A stretch of DNA of 37,684 nt from contig JANWUW010000028.1 in the NCBI GenBank assembly GCA_025057935.1, positions 1 through 37,684 on the forward strand, written 5' to 3'. Shown here piece by piece: positions 9,018 to 18,536 of the stretch. Under the pieces are notes generated by a model that saw only the letters and a program-made list of their open reading frames with translations, was not told the origin of the DNA and did not search any database. Origin of the DNA: Thermoflexales bacterium (GTDB lineage Bacteria > Chloroflexota > Anaerolineae > J036 > Brachytrichaceae). A program made the position numbers and the translations under genes. Numbering within the stretch: position 1 is the stretch's first letter; each line of letters begins with the position of its first letter.

Positions 9018-10373
9018 ATGCCGAACATCATCGTCCCGCGCCCCATGAGCGGCTTCCCCGAATTGTTGCCCGCTGAGCAGATCGTCTTTAACCGCTGCCT
9101 TGAGATCGTGCGGCGCACTTTCGAGTTGTTCGGCTTTGCGCCGATCGAAACGCCAGCGGTGGAGCGCAAAGAGGTGCTCACCTCGAAGGGGGGCAACGAA
9201 AAAGAGATCTACGCGCTCGCGCGCCTTGCCGCAGCACCAGGCGAAGATGCAAGCACCGACTATGCTTTGCACTTTGACCTTACAGTGCCGTTGGCGCGCT
9301 ACGTGGCGCAACACAAAGACAAGCTCGTCTTCCCCTTCCGCCGTTACCAGATTCAGAAGGTGTGGCGCGGTGAACGACCACAAGCTGGGCGCTATCGCGA
9401 GCTTTACCAGTGCGACATTGACGTGATCGGGCGCGGCTCGCTGAGCTTGCTCGCCGACGCGGAGATGCCGCTGGTGATCTACCACACCTTCACGCAAATG
9501 AACATCGGTCCCTTCGTCGTGCGTGTGAGCAACCGGCGCGTGCTCCAAGGATGGCTGGAGTCTTTCGACCTGCCGCCCGAGCGTATCAGCGCAGCGCTGC
9601 ATGCAGTGGACGATCTCGAGAAGGTCGGCGCCGAGGCTGTGCGCGCATCATTGCTGCAGAAAGCAGGGCTGAGCGAAACACAGGCGGACCAACTGCTGCG
9701 CTTCATCGCTGAGTCCGACCGCTTGCCGACCGACGCACTGCTGCAGCATCTCCGCGCGTGCGAGGGCAATGCCACGTTCCGCCAGGGCGTGGAAGAGCTC
9801 GAGACTGTGGTGCAGCACATGCGCGCGCTAGGCATGCCCGAGACAGCGTTCAAAGTAGATCTCAGCATTGTGCGCGGGCTGGACTACTACACGGGCACAG
9901 TGTACGAGACGCGCCTGATCGATCATCCCAACTTGGGCAGCGTTTGCTCTGGTGGGCGTTACGACGACCTCGCAGGCTATTTCACCACCGAGAAGTTGCC
10001 CGGCGTGGGGATTTCGATCGGCCTAAGTCGTTTGGTGTTGCGCTTGCTTGAGGCGGGCGTGCTCAAGCCGGGCGCGGCGACACCAACCCAGGTGTTAGTC
10101 ACCACGCTCGACCCGCAGCAGCTCCGCGAGTACTTGGCGATTGCGGCTGATCTGCGCGCGCAAGGCATCCCCACCGAGGTGTACCTCGAGCGCGCGCGCA
10201 TTGGCGACCAACTGCGCTACGCGAGCCGCAAGGGCATTCGCTATGCTGTGATCGCCGGCGAGACGGAATTCAGCGACGGCACGGTCAAGGTGAAGGATCT
10301 CGCACGAGGGGAAGAAGAGGTGTTCTTCCGAGAAGAACTCGCCGAGCGCATGGTAGAACGATTGCTGCCATGA
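9018..10373 (+). CDS. hisS: Histidyl-tRNA synthetase
   Basis: Class II aminoacyl-tRNA synthetase charging tRNA-His (451 aa, slightly longer than the usual 420-430). Motif 2 is read in RRYQIQKVWRGERPQAGRYR, followed by ELYQCDIDVIG. The histidine-binding motif LDYYTGTVYE starts at residue 288, then GGRYDD (312-317) and motif 3 (GVGISIGLSRL). The C-terminal 95 residues form the anticodon-binding domain. The stop overlaps the NAD kinase start by 4 bases. Confidence 0.95.
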   Translation: MPNIIVPRPMSGFPELLPAEQIVFNRCLEIVRRTFELFGFAPIETPAVERKEVLTSKGGNEKEIYALARLAAAPGEDASTDYALHFDLTVPLARYVAQHKDKLVFPFRRYQIQKVWRGERPQAGRYRELYQCDIDVIGRGSLSLLADAEMPLVIYHTFTQMNIGPFVVRVSNRRVLQGWLESFDLPPERISAALHAVDDLEKVGAEAVRASLLQKAGLSETQADQLLRFIAESDRLPTDALLQHLRACEGNATFRQGVEELETVVQHMRALGMPETAFKVDLSIVRGLDYYTGTVYETRLIDHPNLGSVCSGGRYDDLAGYFTTEKLPGVGISIGLSRLVLRLLEAGVLKPGAATPTQVLVTTLDPQQLREYLAIAADLRAQGIPTEVYLERARIGDQLRYASRKGIRYAVIAGETEFSDGTVKVKDLARGEEEVFFREELAERMVERLLP

Positions 10374-11203
10374 CCATTCAGGCAGTAGGGGTGCTCGATC
10401 ATCCCAAATTGCCAGCGACCAGCGAGGTGGCGTCGCAGATCGCCGCCGCGTGTGCGGCATGGGGGGTTCAAGTGCACCGCGCAAAGACGTGGGACACAGC
10501 CGCGCTGCGCGTGCTCATGCCCAGCGTACAGTTGCTGATCGTGCTCGGCGGCGATGGCAGCACGCTGCGCGCGGCGCGGGTTGCCGCGCCACACGGTGTG
10601 CTGGTCGTTTCAGTCAACATGGGGCGCTTGGGCTTCTTAAGCGAGATGACCCCAGCGAACTGGCGCGAGGTGTTGCCATGCATCCTACGCGGCGAGTTTT
10701 GGGTCGAAGAGCGCCTCATGGTGCGTGCCCTGGCGCAGCGCAACGGTGAGCCGCTCAGCACCCACGACGCGCTCAACGACGTGGTGGTGAGCCGCGGCAC
10801 GCTGGCGCGCATCATCCGCGCTGAGACCTTTGTAGATGGTAGCTTGCTCACTACCTACGCTTGCGACGGCTTGATCGTCGCCACGCCGACCGGCAGCACT
10901 GCCTATGCCCTCGCAGCAGGCGGTCCGATTTTGCCGCCCACCCTGCGCAACATCGTTGTCGTGCCCATCGCGCCCCACCTTAGCCTAGACAAGCCAATCG
11001 TGCTCTCCGAAGGTTCGGTGATCTCGATTCGTGTGCACACTGACCACCAAGCCGCGCTCACCGTGGACGGTCAACAGGAAGTGGTGCTGCAAGATGGCGA
11101 CCGCGTAGATGTGCAGACTGCGCCTCACGTAGCCCGCTTTGCACGCACTCAGCCTCCGTCGTACTTCTACCGCACGCTGTTGGCACGGCTGAAGGGAGGG
11201 TAG
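10370..11203 (+). CDS. nadK: NAD kinase
   Basis: ATP/polyphosphate-NAD kinase of 277 aa, which makes NADP from NAD. Hallmarks are GGDGS (60-64), the ND pair in LNDVVVSRG (N136, D137) and the glycine-rich TPTGSTAYALAAGGP segment. Length is normal for the family. ATGA overlap with hisS indicates translational coupling; the pairing has no obvious functional logic. Confidence 0.93.
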   Translation: MTIQAVGVLDHPKLPATSEVASQIAAACAAWGVQVHRAKTWDTAALRVLMPSVQLLIVLGGDGSTLRAARVAAPHGVLVVSVNMGRLGFLSEMTPANWREVLPCILRGEFWVEERLMVRALAQRNGEPLSTHDALNDVVVSRGTLARIIRAETFVDGSLLTTYACDGLIVATPTGSTAYALAAGGPILPPTLRNIVVVPIAPHLSLDKPIVLSEGSVISIRVHTDHQAALTVDGQQEVVLQDGDRVDVQTAPHVARFARTQPPSYFYRTLLARLKGG

Positions 11204-11352
11204 CAGCGAGGAACTCAGCATAGCTTTAGTTTGCCTTGAAGCTGGTTTCGGGGAAAACTTAGGCTTACTTCATCGCTGCTTTAGCCGCCGCTTATGCGCT
11301 GCCTTCATCATCTGTGCCCATGTGGAGCTTTAATCGAGAAGGAGGCAAGACG

Positions 11353-11907
11353 ATGAAGTTCTGGAAAGCGATCGCAATTGGTGCGATTTTGAAGGTGAGT
11401 CTCGCAGCTTGTGCTGTGCCCACTCCAGCGACACCGACACCTACGAGTGCGCCATCGCCTACACCTGCTCCGACAGAGACACCAGCACCGAAAGACATCG
11501 TAGATGTGGCGGCGGCGGGCAACTTTAGCACGCTGGTTGCTGCGGTGCAGGCGGCGGGGTTGGTGGAGACGCTGAAGGGCGAGGGTCCGTTCACGGTGTT
11601 TGCGCCCACGGATGAGGCGTTTGCCAAGCTGGGCAAGGAGACGCTGGATGAGCTGCTCAAGCCTGAGAACAAGGATAGGCTGGTGGCGATTCTGACGTAT
11701 CACGTTGTGCCTGGCAAGGTCATGGCGGCGGACGTGGCGGGTTTGAAGAGCGCCAAGACAGTGCAGGGCGAGGAGATTGCGATTCGTGTGGAGGGCGGCA
11801 ACGTGTTCGTCAACGATGCGAGGGTGGTGCAGACGGACATCATGGCGAGCAACGGCGTGATTCATGTGATCGACAGCGTGATCTTGCCGCCGAGCCTGAA
11901 GCGCTGA
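11353..11907 (+). CDS. Fasciclin-domain lipoprotein
   Basis: Surface lipoprotein of 184 aa. The first 20 residues are a signal peptide ending in SLAAC, a lipobox with C20 as the lipidated residue. A Thr/Pro/Ala-rich linker (about 21-45) leads into one fasciclin (FAS1) domain, recognised by [10 protein letters not shown] and the terminal [13 protein letters not shown]. Such domains mediate adhesion or matrix contacts. The ATG at 11353 has GAAGGAGG upstream at good spacing, so the 13 residues that could be added before it are not used. The FAS1 part uses GCG, GTG, ACG, ATT and CGT codons far more than neighbouring genes do, a possible sign of separate origin. Confidence 0.85.
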   Translation: MKFWKAIAIGAILKVSLAACAVPTPATPTPTSAPSPTPAPTETPAPKDIVDVAAAGNFSTLVAAVQAAGLVETLKGEGPFTVFAPTDEAFAKLGKETLDELLKPENKDRLVAILTYHVVPGKVMAADVAGLKSAKTVQGEEIAIRVEGGNVFVNDARVVQTDIMASNGVIHVIDSVILPPSLKR

Positions 11908-11931
11908 ACGTGCTCTAAGTAATAGCAGGCA

Positions 11932-11972
11932 AAAAGAAACATCCTCGGTTCATCGCCGAGGATGTTTCTTTT
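11932..11972. terminator. Bidirectional Rho-independent terminator
   Basis: A perfect 17-base inverted repeat, AAAAGAAACATCCTCGG and its complement, surrounds a 7-base loop. It carries A-runs on one side and T-runs on the other, so it can stop transcription from both directions. It lies between the convergent fasciclin and ammonium transporter genes. Confidence 0.92.
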
Positions 11973-11989
11973 CTCGCAGGTCTTGCCCC

Positions 11990-13480
11990 TCACTTCCCGA
12001 CGGTGCCAGGCAGTGGCGACGGTCGGTAGATGCTCGAAGCAGGGCTGGGCGCGCCAGGAGTGAAGTCCACATCCTGCGGATAGGCAATCATGCCGTGCTC
12101 CATTGCGTCCAAGCCCTGTACCTCCTCCTCCGCGCTCACGCGCAGACCGATGGTCTTCTTGATCAAGAAGAACAGGATTCCAGTTGTAGCTGCCGTCCAC
12201 ACACCGCAGGCGATGACCCCGATGAGCTGGATGATGAGCTGACCGAAGCCGCCGCCGTGGAATAGTCCTGTGACGCCATTGAGTGAGCCGAACAGCCCGA
12301 GTGCGAGCGTGCCCCACGCCCCGCTCACCAAGTGCACTGGGATCGCGCCCACTGGATCGTCGATGCGCAACTTCTCCAGCACTGTGCCGAAGACCATCAT
12401 CACCACACCGCCCACGGCGCCAATGATGACCGAGTCAAGCGGGGTGACGTAGGCGCACGGCGCAGTGATCGCCACCAACCCTGCCAACACGCCGTTGAAT
12501 GCAGCGCCCACATTCGCTTTGCGCGCAGTGAGGTAGCCGTAGATTACAGCCGCGGCAGCGCCAGCAGCAGCGGCAAGGTTGGTGTTTGCGGCAACAAGCG
12601 CAACAGCGTCGGCGTTTGCACCGTACATCGCGAGCTGGCTGCCGGGGTTAAAGCCGAACCAGCCCAGCCAAAGGATGAACACGCCCAAGCCGAACAGGGT
12701 AACTGAGTGGCCGGGGATAGCGTTCGCCGAACCGTCCTTGTTGAAGCGCCCAATGCGTGGTCCAAGCGCCAGCGTGCCCATCAGCGCTGCCCAACCGCCC
12801 ACGCTGTGAACCACGGTCGAGCCAGCGAAATCACGGAAACCACCGCCAGGGACAAGCCCTGTGCTATCGCCTAGCGTCCATAGCCAGCCCGTGCCCCATA
12901 CCCAGTGCCCAAAGATGGGGTAGATCAGGGCGGAGATGACGATGCTGTAGATGAGGTAGGCGCTGAACTTGGTGCGCTCTGCCATGGCGCCGGAGACGAT
13001 GGTTGCCGCGGTTCCAGCGAAGACGAGCTGGAACAGCCAAAACGCGAGCATTGGTGCGTTGCCGATGTCCGAGCCGCCAGTGCCCACGAAGAAGTTGCTC
13101 GTGCCAAACCAGCCGCTCTGCACAGTGCCGAACATCAAGCCGTAACCGACCGCCCAGTAGGCAAGGCTTCCCATGACGAAGTCCATGACGTTCTTCATCA
13201 TGATGTTGCTGGCATTCTTCGCACGGGTGAGCCCAGCCTCAACGAGCGCAAATCCTGCCTGCATGAAAAACACGAGGAATGCTGTGACAAGCATCCACAT
13301 CGTGTCAATGCCGCGCACTAGCTCGCCGGGGCTAGGACCCTCGGTTTCGCCGAAGGCAATGCGGCTGCCCACGAGAAACACGGCGGCTGCTGCCGCGGGA
13401 CCAATCAAGCGCAAGCCTGCGTAGCGCAGGCGCTTTCGTAGAGCTTCGGGCGTCGTCAAAGTGATCGCGCGGGTCGTCAT
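11990..13480 (-). CDS. amt: Ammonium transporter (Amt family)
   Basis: Ammonium channel of 496 aa with an N-terminal hydrophobic segment (about 25-43) and eleven further helices. The conserved twin histidines lining the pore are H225 (in TVVHSVGGW) and H383 (in IPVHLVSGAWG). The AGFALVEAGLTRAKNA stretch near residue 75 and FNPGS (277-281) are family signatures. AAGGAGAG lies just before the ATG. No glnB/glnK gene adjoins, unlike many amt loci. The 200-base leader can form hairpins, described separately. Confidence 0.95.
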   Translation of the reverse strand: MTTRAITLTTPEALRKRLRYAGLRLIGPAAAAAVFLVGSRIAFGETEGPSPGELVRGIDTMWMLVTAFLVFFMQAGFALVEAGLTRAKNASNIMMKNVMDFVMGSLAYWAVGYGLMFGTVQSGWFGTSNFFVGTGGSDIGNAPMLAFWLFQLVFAGTAATIVSGAMAERTKFSAYLIYSIVISALIYPIFGHWVWGTGWLWTLGDSTGLVPGGGFRDFAGSTVVHSVGGWAALMGTLALGPRIGRFNKDGSANAIPGHSVTLFGLGVFILWLGWFGFNPGSQLAMYGANADAVALVAANTNLAAAAGAAAAVIYGYLTARKANVGAAFNGVLAGLVAITAPCAYVTPLDSVIIGAVGGVVMMVFGTVLEKLRIDDPVGAIPVHLVSGAWGTLALGLFGSLNGVTGLFHGGGFGQLIIQLIGVIACGVWTAATTGILFFLIKKTIGLRVSAEEEVQGLDAMEHGMIAYPQDVDFTPGAPSPASSIYRPSPLPGTVGK

Positions 13481-13905
13481 GGTTGCTTACTCTCCTTAGA
13501 TCGCGTCTAAACAAGCTCGAGATAAAGACAAGGCACGCGACCAGACAGCGAGGTTTGGTCTCTGCGCCCTTATCCTAGGCGCACATGTGTTGATTGAGGG
13601 TGCTACAGCCCGCGCGTCGCGGCGCGAAGGTTTGTGCTACGTTTCTGGCTCTCGGGCGTTGCTCACCTCCTTTTAAAAACATTGAAGCCCGCGAAGGCTT
13701 GTGAGCCAAAGCGCGGGCTTCACGGCTCGCTCTGTGCTAAGTTGTGGCGCGATTATACCCGAGTGTGAGGTCTCCCCTTCCTGAGAGGATTCAACTCTGG
13801 TTGCTCGCCCTGTTGAAGCAAGGATTTCCCCACAGGGCTATGAGCGCTGAAGCATCCTGCTGCGCAGGCAAATATGTTGCCACTACGCTGATTAAAAACT
13901 GCGAG
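13481..13905. other. Gap upstream of amt with terminator and foldable leader
   Basis: No gene can be supported in these 425 bases. The part nearest amt (13481-13670) would be its leader. Read on the minus strand it contains short inverted repeats, GCGCC/GGCGC around 13563-13582 and GACCA/TGGTC around 13537-13562. It also contains an unused AGGAGGTGAGC-type ribosome-binding sequence near 13660-13675 with no start codon at a sensible distance. I see no sigma-54 (GG-N10-GC) element and no convincing sigma-70 promoter. Confidence 0.4.
13675..13722 (-). terminator. Rho-independent terminator after the DUF4268 gene
   Basis: TGAAGCCCGCG (13683-13693) pairs perfectly with 13712-13722, and an inner GGCT/AGCC can extend the hairpin. 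On the minus strand the stem is followed, 3 bases later, by five T. This suits the end of the aspS-thrS-DUF4268 unit. Because it is also upstream of amt, it could limit read-through into that gene. Confidence 0.7.
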
Positions 13906-14850
13906 CTAGCGTATTCGGCTGAGGTGTGGCTTGATCGCGTTTTCAAAGCGCGCCATGGTGCTGACGATGGCTTCTTGGAGTTCCGTCCATCGCTCGCGAT
14001 CGGATAAGCCGCCCAAGCCGCGGATCGGGTAGGCAACGCGCGAGGCGCGTGACTCATCGAGGCGCTGCCACTCAAGTGGTTCGCCGAAGCTGGCTTCGAT
14101 CTCGTCGCGGTGCTTGAAGAGGGCATCGAAGATGGACTTGTTGCGTTCGCCTTCCCTCGTGTCAATGTAGAGCTCCACCCGCGCATGATCTTTCAAGACA
14201 ACGCAGTTCCAAGTGACCCCTGTTTTGCCTGCACCTGCACTGATCCAAGATCCCGTGCTCGGGGAGATATGAGCGAACGTAGTGTTTTGTTGCTCCTTAG
14301 CTTTCTCCAAAACCCCTCGCCAGAACTCTAGCCTTAGAGCGTGGGTCTGACCAAGCTCCTTGCGTTGTGCGCCCGTCTGTCGTCCAGTGCTGCTGGGCGC
14401 TTCGATGAGGGAGAAGAGCGGCGCGGGTGGCGAGTCGCCGATGCGCACTGCTTCGAGTTTCACCAAGTAGAAGCCCATGTCCTCCGGAAGGATTTCGTTG
14501 ATCCACCGGATCGCTTTTACATGTTCGGGGCGTGGGTCGCTAGTGATCCAGATCGCCAGCTTTGCGTCGCGGTTGCTCACGTAGGTGAGCAGCTTGCCGA
14601 GGTGGTCGTGGTCAGTCGCCTCGAGCTGATTCTCGATCACCGCCAGGTTGCCCTCTTCGTCCTCGGCGAGGATATCCACCGAGAAATCACCAGCATTGGC
14701 TTCGGTTTTCAGAAGAGAAAGGTTGATCCCGATGACCTCCTGCAGGATGTCAAGGTGCTGGGAGAGCCAGCGCGTGAAGCTCAAGGCCTCATTAGGCCAA
14801 AGCTCACGAAGCGGCAGCCGCGTCAGGCGCGCGATGGGCTTCTCGGACAT
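13906..14850 (-). CDS. DUF4268-type protein with PD-(D/E)XK nuclease-like N-terminus
   Basis: Protein of 314 aa. The N-terminal third resembles the PD-(D/E)XK nuclease fold: DFSVDILAED places an acidic residue at D59, and the next strand carries ENQ (E73, Q75). This gives a D-x13-ExQ arrangement, with Q in place of the usual lysine, followed by a helix ATDHDHLGKLLTYV. The C-terminal half (about 185-300) contains a WISAGAGKTG strand and an RVELYIDTREGERNKSIFD segment of the kind found in DUF4268 proteins. The function is not established; relatives occur with restriction or defence genes and also as orphans. It starts 12 bases after thrS ends, so it is probably the last gene of the aspS-thrS operon. 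The ribosome-binding site is weak. Confidence 0.75.
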   Translation of the reverse strand: MSEKPIARLTRLPLRELWPNEALSFTRWLSQHLDILQEVIGINLSLLKTEANAGDFSVDILAEDEEGNLAVIENQLEATDHDHLGKLLTYVSNRDAKLAIWITSDPRPEHVKAIRWINEILPEDMGFYLVKLEAVRIGDSPPAPLFSLIEAPSSTGRQTGAQRKELGQTHALRLEFWRGVLEKAKEQQNTTFAHISPSTGSWISAGAGKTGVTWNCVVLKDHARVELYIDTREGERNKSIFDALFKHRDEIEASFGEPLEWQRLDESRASRVAYPIRGLGGLSDRERWTELQEAIVSTMARFENAIKPHLSRIR

Positions 14851-14862
14851 CGACTCGCCGAT

Positions 14863-16725
14863 CTACCACAATGCGAGCGCGTATCCGCGGATTACGCGCA
14901 GGGCGTTCTCGAGGAACTGCGCCACGGGCATTGCCTTCAGGTCCTCGCCGCTGCGCAGGCGGACGGCTACTGCGCCGCTCTGCTGCTCCTTGTCGCCGAC
15001 CACCAACATGTAGGGGATCTTCATTGTCTGCGCTTTGCGGATTTTGTTCTGCATGCGATCCGAGCTGTCGTCCACGCGCACACGCATGCCATGCTTGCGC
15101 AGCTCCTCCGCGACGTTGCGGCAGTACTCGATGTGCCGATCGGCGATGGGGATCAGCACTGCTTGCACCGGCGCCATCCAGACGGGAAACGCGCCTGCGA
15201 AGTGCTCGATGAGGAAGCCGATGAAGCGCTCGTGGGTGCCGAGCGGGGCGCGGTGAATGCACAGAGGTGTTTTCTCTTTGCCGTCGCGATCAGTGTAGGT
15301 GAGATTGAAGCGCGCCGGCACTGCAAAGTCTACTTGGTTGGTCGCCAGCGTGAACTCGCGCCCGATGGCGCTGAAGATCTGCACGTCAATTTTAGGGCCG
15401 TAGAATGCAGCCTCATTCTCCGCCTCGTAGAACGGCACGCCGGCGTGGCGCATGGCGCTGCGCACCATATCTTCGGTCTTCAGCCACAGTTCTTTGTTGT
15501 CCACGTACTTCTTGCCCAGCCCCTCGTCGCTGTGCAAGCTCAGACGCATGACGTACTTCTCGATGCCGAATATCTTGAAGTAGCGCAAGTAGAGGTTCAC
15601 CACGCCGAGAAACTCCTCCTCGAATTGTTCCTCGGTGCAGTAGATGTGCGCATCGTTCATCTGCATGCTGCGCACGCGCATCAAGCCGAACAGCTCGCCG
15701 CTCTGCTCGTAGCGGTAGCACGTGCCATACTCAGCGAGGCGCAGCGGCAGGTCGCGGTAGCTGCGTGGCTTCGAGGCGTAGATCTTGTGATGGAAGGGGC
15801 AGTTCATCGGCTTGAGGTAGTAGCGCTCGCCGTCGTCCAATGTCATGGGTGGGAACATGCTGTCGGCATAGTACGGCAGGTGACCACTGCGCAGAAACAG
15901 CGCCTCCTTGGTGACGTGAGGGGTTCGCACGCGAAGGTAGCCAGCTTCCTCTTCGACGCGCTTGGCGAGCGCCTCGAGCTGCTCGATGATCACACCCCCA
16001 TTGGGCATCCATAGCGGCAAGCCGGGTCCGACCTCCTCATCGAAGAAGAAGATCTCCAGCTCGGCGCCGAGCTTGCGATGGTCGCGCTTGCGCGCCTCCT
16101 CTTGCATTTGCAGGTAGTGTTGCAGCTCTTCTGGCGTGTCGAACGCGACGCCGTAAATGCGCTGCAGCATGGGATTGCGCTCATCGCCGCGCCAGTAAGC
16201 GCCGCTGCTCTGGGTGAGCTTGAAGGCGTCGGGGTTGATCTCGCGCGAGTTGGCGACGTGCGGACCGCGGCAAAGGTCGGTGAAGGTGTCTTGGGTGTAG
16301 ATGCTGATCACAGGCGGAGCATCGCTCTGCGATTTCTCGCCGAACTCGTCGCTTCTGCCTTGCACGATGCCGTCAATCAGCTCGAGCTTGAAGGGGTTGT
16401 CTTTGAACAGCGCGCGCGCTTCTTCTTCGCTCACTTCGCGGCGCACGAAGTCCACGTGCTTGCTGATGATCTCGCGCATGCGCGCCTCGATGCGCTGGAG
16501 ATCCTCTGGTGTGAATGGGCGCGCTACGTAGAAGTCGTAATAGAAGCCATTCTCCACGGGCGGCCCAATCGTTGGCTTTGCTTCGGGGAAGAACTCGAGC
16601 ACTGCCTGCGCCATGATGTGCGCCAGAGAATGGCGCTTCTTGTAGAGCGACAAGGGCATTTGCTTGCCCTTGCCATAGGTGATCATGGGCTCGTCGGCGG
16701 TGGTTGGTTGTGCAGGGGCTTCCAT
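14863..16725 (-). CDS. thrS: Threonyl-tRNA synthetase lacking the TGS domain
   Basis: Class II synthetase charging tRNA-Thr (620 aa from the ATG at 16725; a GTG one codon earlier is possible). The TGS domain that normally begins ThrRS is absent. After some 30 residues the protein goes straight into the editing domain, with HSLAH (HxxxH zinc-like site) and the CRGPHV motif that hydrolyse Ser-tRNA-Thr. The catalytic core has MNCPFHH (zinc and threonine binding), motif 2 around YRYEQSGELFGLMRVR and motif 3 near RAPLGTHERFIG. The anticodon-binding domain ends the protein. The start overlaps the aspS stop (TGATG), so the two synthetases are coupled. Confidence 0.95.
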   Translation of the reverse strand: MEAPAQPTTADEPMITYGKGKQMPLSLYKKRHSLAHIMAQAVLEFFPEAKPTIGPPVENGFYYDFYVARPFTPEDLQRIEARMREIISKHVDFVRREVSEEEARALFKDNPFKLELIDGIVQGRSDEFGEKSQSDAPPVISIYTQDTFTDLCRGPHVANSREINPDAFKLTQSSGAYWRGDERNPMLQRIYGVAFDTPEELQHYLQMQEEARKRDHRKLGAELEIFFFDEEVGPGLPLWMPNGGVIIEQLEALAKRVEEEAGYLRVRTPHVTKEALFLRSGHLPYYADSMFPPMTLDDGERYYLKPMNCPFHHKIYASKPRSYRDLPLRLAEYGTCYRYEQSGELFGLMRVRSMQMNDAHIYCTEEQFEEEFLGVVNLYLRYFKIFGIEKYVMRLSLHSDEGLGKKYVDNKELWLKTEDMVRSAMRHAGVPFYEAENEAAFYGPKIDVQIFSAIGREFTLATNQVDFAVPARFNLTYTDRDGKEKTPLCIHRAPLGTHERFIGFLIEHFAGAFPVWMAPVQAVLIPIADRHIEYCRNVAEELRKHGMRVRVDDSSDRMQNKIRKAQTMKIPYMLVVGDKEQQSGAVAVRLRSGEDLKAMPVAQFLENALRVIRGYALALW

Positions 16726-18524
16726 CACTTCGTCAACCTCTCGAGCGCTTCTTCTTCGGTAACGATGCGGATGTGCAGTTCTTGGAGTTGCTTCTCGCTC
16801 ACTGGCGAGGGAATGCCGAGCATGGTGTCGGCGGCTTGTTGGTTCTTGGGAAAGGCGATGACCTCTCGCAGGTTGGGGGCTCCAGCATAGAGCATCGTGA
16901 GACGATCAATGCCGGGCGCGATTCCGCCATGCGGCGGCGCGCCGTACTCGAACGCCTCCAGCATGTGGCCGAACTTCTGGTAAGCCTCTTCCATGCTCAA
17001 GCCAAGCAAGCGCATCACGCGCTCTTGCACATCGCGGCGATGGATGCGGATCGAGCCGCCAGCCACTTCGTAGCCGTTGCACACGAGGTCGTACTGCTTG
17101 CCCCTCACACGCGCCGGGTCAGTTTCGAGGAACTCGAGGTCTTCGTCGCGCGGCGCGGTGAAAAGATGGTGGTTGGCGACCCAGCGCTTCTCCGTCTCGT
17201 CGTAGCTAAACATGGGGAAGTCCACAATCCAGGCGAAGGCGAGTGCATCGGGGTCGCCGAGCTTGAGGCGCAGCCCGAGTTCGTGGCGCAGCTCGCCGAG
17301 CGCTTCGTTGAGCTTCATGCGATCGTCGTCTGCAGCGAGCAGCACAAGGTCGCCGGGCTTCGAGCCGCTGATGCGCATGATGGCTTGCTTCTCAGCATCG
17401 CTGAGCTTCGCGCCGGCGCCGCTGGCGCGGTAGCCATCAGCATCGTGCCAAAGCACAACCAAGCCGCGCGCGCCGTTGCGCTTGGCGAATTCAGTGAGTT
17501 CGTCGGTCTGCCTGCGCGTGAAGTGCGCGCATCCCGGCGCGACCAGCCCTTTGACGTGCGCTGCTTGGAACGGTGCGAACGAAGTCCCGCGCATTGCTGC
17601 GCTCACGTCGAACAGCTCCATGCCGTAGCGCAAGTCGGGCTTGTCGCGGCCGAAGCGCTCCATTACCTCCTCGTAGGAAAGGCGGGGGAAGGGCTTGAAC
17701 ATCAAATGCTTGCCGTGCAGCTCAGCGAACTGCTCAGTGAACGCAGTGAGCAACCCCTCGACGACTTCCAGCACGTCGTTTTGATCAACGAAGCTCATCT
17801 CCATGTCGAGCTGTGTGAATTCAGGTTGGCGGTCGGCGCGCTGGTCTTCGTCGCGGAAGCAGCGGGCGATCTGGAAGTAGCGCTCGACGCCTGCCACCAT
17901 GAGCAACTGTTTGAGCTGCTGCGGGCTTTGCGGCAGCGCGTAGAAGCGCCCTGGATGGAGGCGGCTGGGCACAAGGTATTCGCGCGCTCCCTCTGGAGTG
18001 CTCTTGAACAGGATTGGTGTCTCGACTTCGATGAAGCCACGCGCGTCGAGGTAATCGCGGATGAATTTAACGAAGCGATGGCGAATGATGAGGTTGCGCA
18101 TCATGCGCTCGCGGCGCAGATCGAGATAGCGGTAGCGCAGGCGCAGGGCTTCGTCCAACTCTTGAGTGTCGTCGTTGATCACAAAAGGGGGTGTCTTCGA
18201 GGGATTGAGCACTGTGAGCTTGTTCGCCACCACCTCGATCTCGCCTGTGGCGAGCTTTGGGTTCGCCATGCCCTCAGGGCGCTTCACGACGTCGCCGACA
18301 ACTTGGATCACATACTCGTTGCGCAGCGACTCCGCCAAGGCAAACGTCTCAGCCGAGAGGTGCGCAGGATTGAAGACCACCTGAGTGATGCCAAAGCGAT
18401 CGCGCAAGTCCACGAAGATCACACCGCCATGGTCGCGCCGGCGGTGAACCCATCCGGCTAGAGTCACAGTTTGACCGGCGTGTTCGAGGCGCAGCTCACC
18501 GCATGTGTGGGTCTTGTAGTGCAT
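16725..18524 (-). CDS. aspS: Aspartyl-tRNA synthetase, probably nondiscriminating (Asp/Asn)
   Basis: Bacterial-type AspRS of 599 aa. The N-terminal OB-fold binds the anticodon. The catalytic core has motif 2 around [19 protein letters not shown], a GAD insertion domain, and motif 3 [13 protein letters not shown]32 (in RRRDHGG) and G85 (in RPEGMANP) match the two positions (H31 and G83 in Pseudomonas aeruginosa) known to relax anticodon recognition. The enzyme should therefore also make Asp-tRNA-Asn for conversion by GatCAB; this is inference from two residues. TGAGGAAAG precedes the ATG. It is the first gene of the aspS-thrS-DUF4268 unit. Confidence 0.95.
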   Translation of the reverse strand: MHYKTHTCGELRLEHAGQTVTLAGWVHRRRDHGGVIFVDLRDRFGITQVVFNPAHLSAETFALAESLRNEYVIQVVGDVVKRPEGMANPKLATGEIEVVANKLTVLNPSKTPPFVINDDTQELDEALRLRYRYLDLRRERMMRNLIIRHRFVKFIRDYLDARGFIEVETPILFKSTPEGAREYLVPSRLHPGRFYALPQSPQQLKQLLMVAGVERYFQIARCFRDEDQRADRQPEFTQLDMEMSFVDQNDVLEVVEGLLTAFTEQFAELHGKHLMFKPFPRLSYEEVMERFGRDKPDLRYGMELFDVSAAMRGTSFAPFQAAHVKGLVAPGCAHFTRRQTDELTEFAKRNGARGLVVLWHDADGYRASGAGAKLSDAEKQAIMRISGSKPGDLVLLAADDDRMKLNEALGELRHELGLRLKLGDPDALAFAWIVDFPMFSYDETEKRWVANHHLFTAPRDEDLEFLETDPARVRGKQYDLVCNGYEVAGGSIRIHRRDVQERVMRLLGLSMEEAYQKFGHMLEAFEYGAPPHGGIAPGIDRLTMLYAGAPNLREVIAFPKNQQAADTMLGIPSPVSEKQLQELHIRIVTEEEALERLTK

Positions 18525-18536
18525 GGCAGGCTTTCC

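Noticed and set aside
14341-18461. Very long plus-strand ORFs (557, 270 and 585 codons) opposite the DUF4268 gene, thrS and aspS
   Set aside because: Mirror frames of GC-rich coding sequence, dominated by His, Ala, Val and Leu. The minus-strand synthetases are certain.
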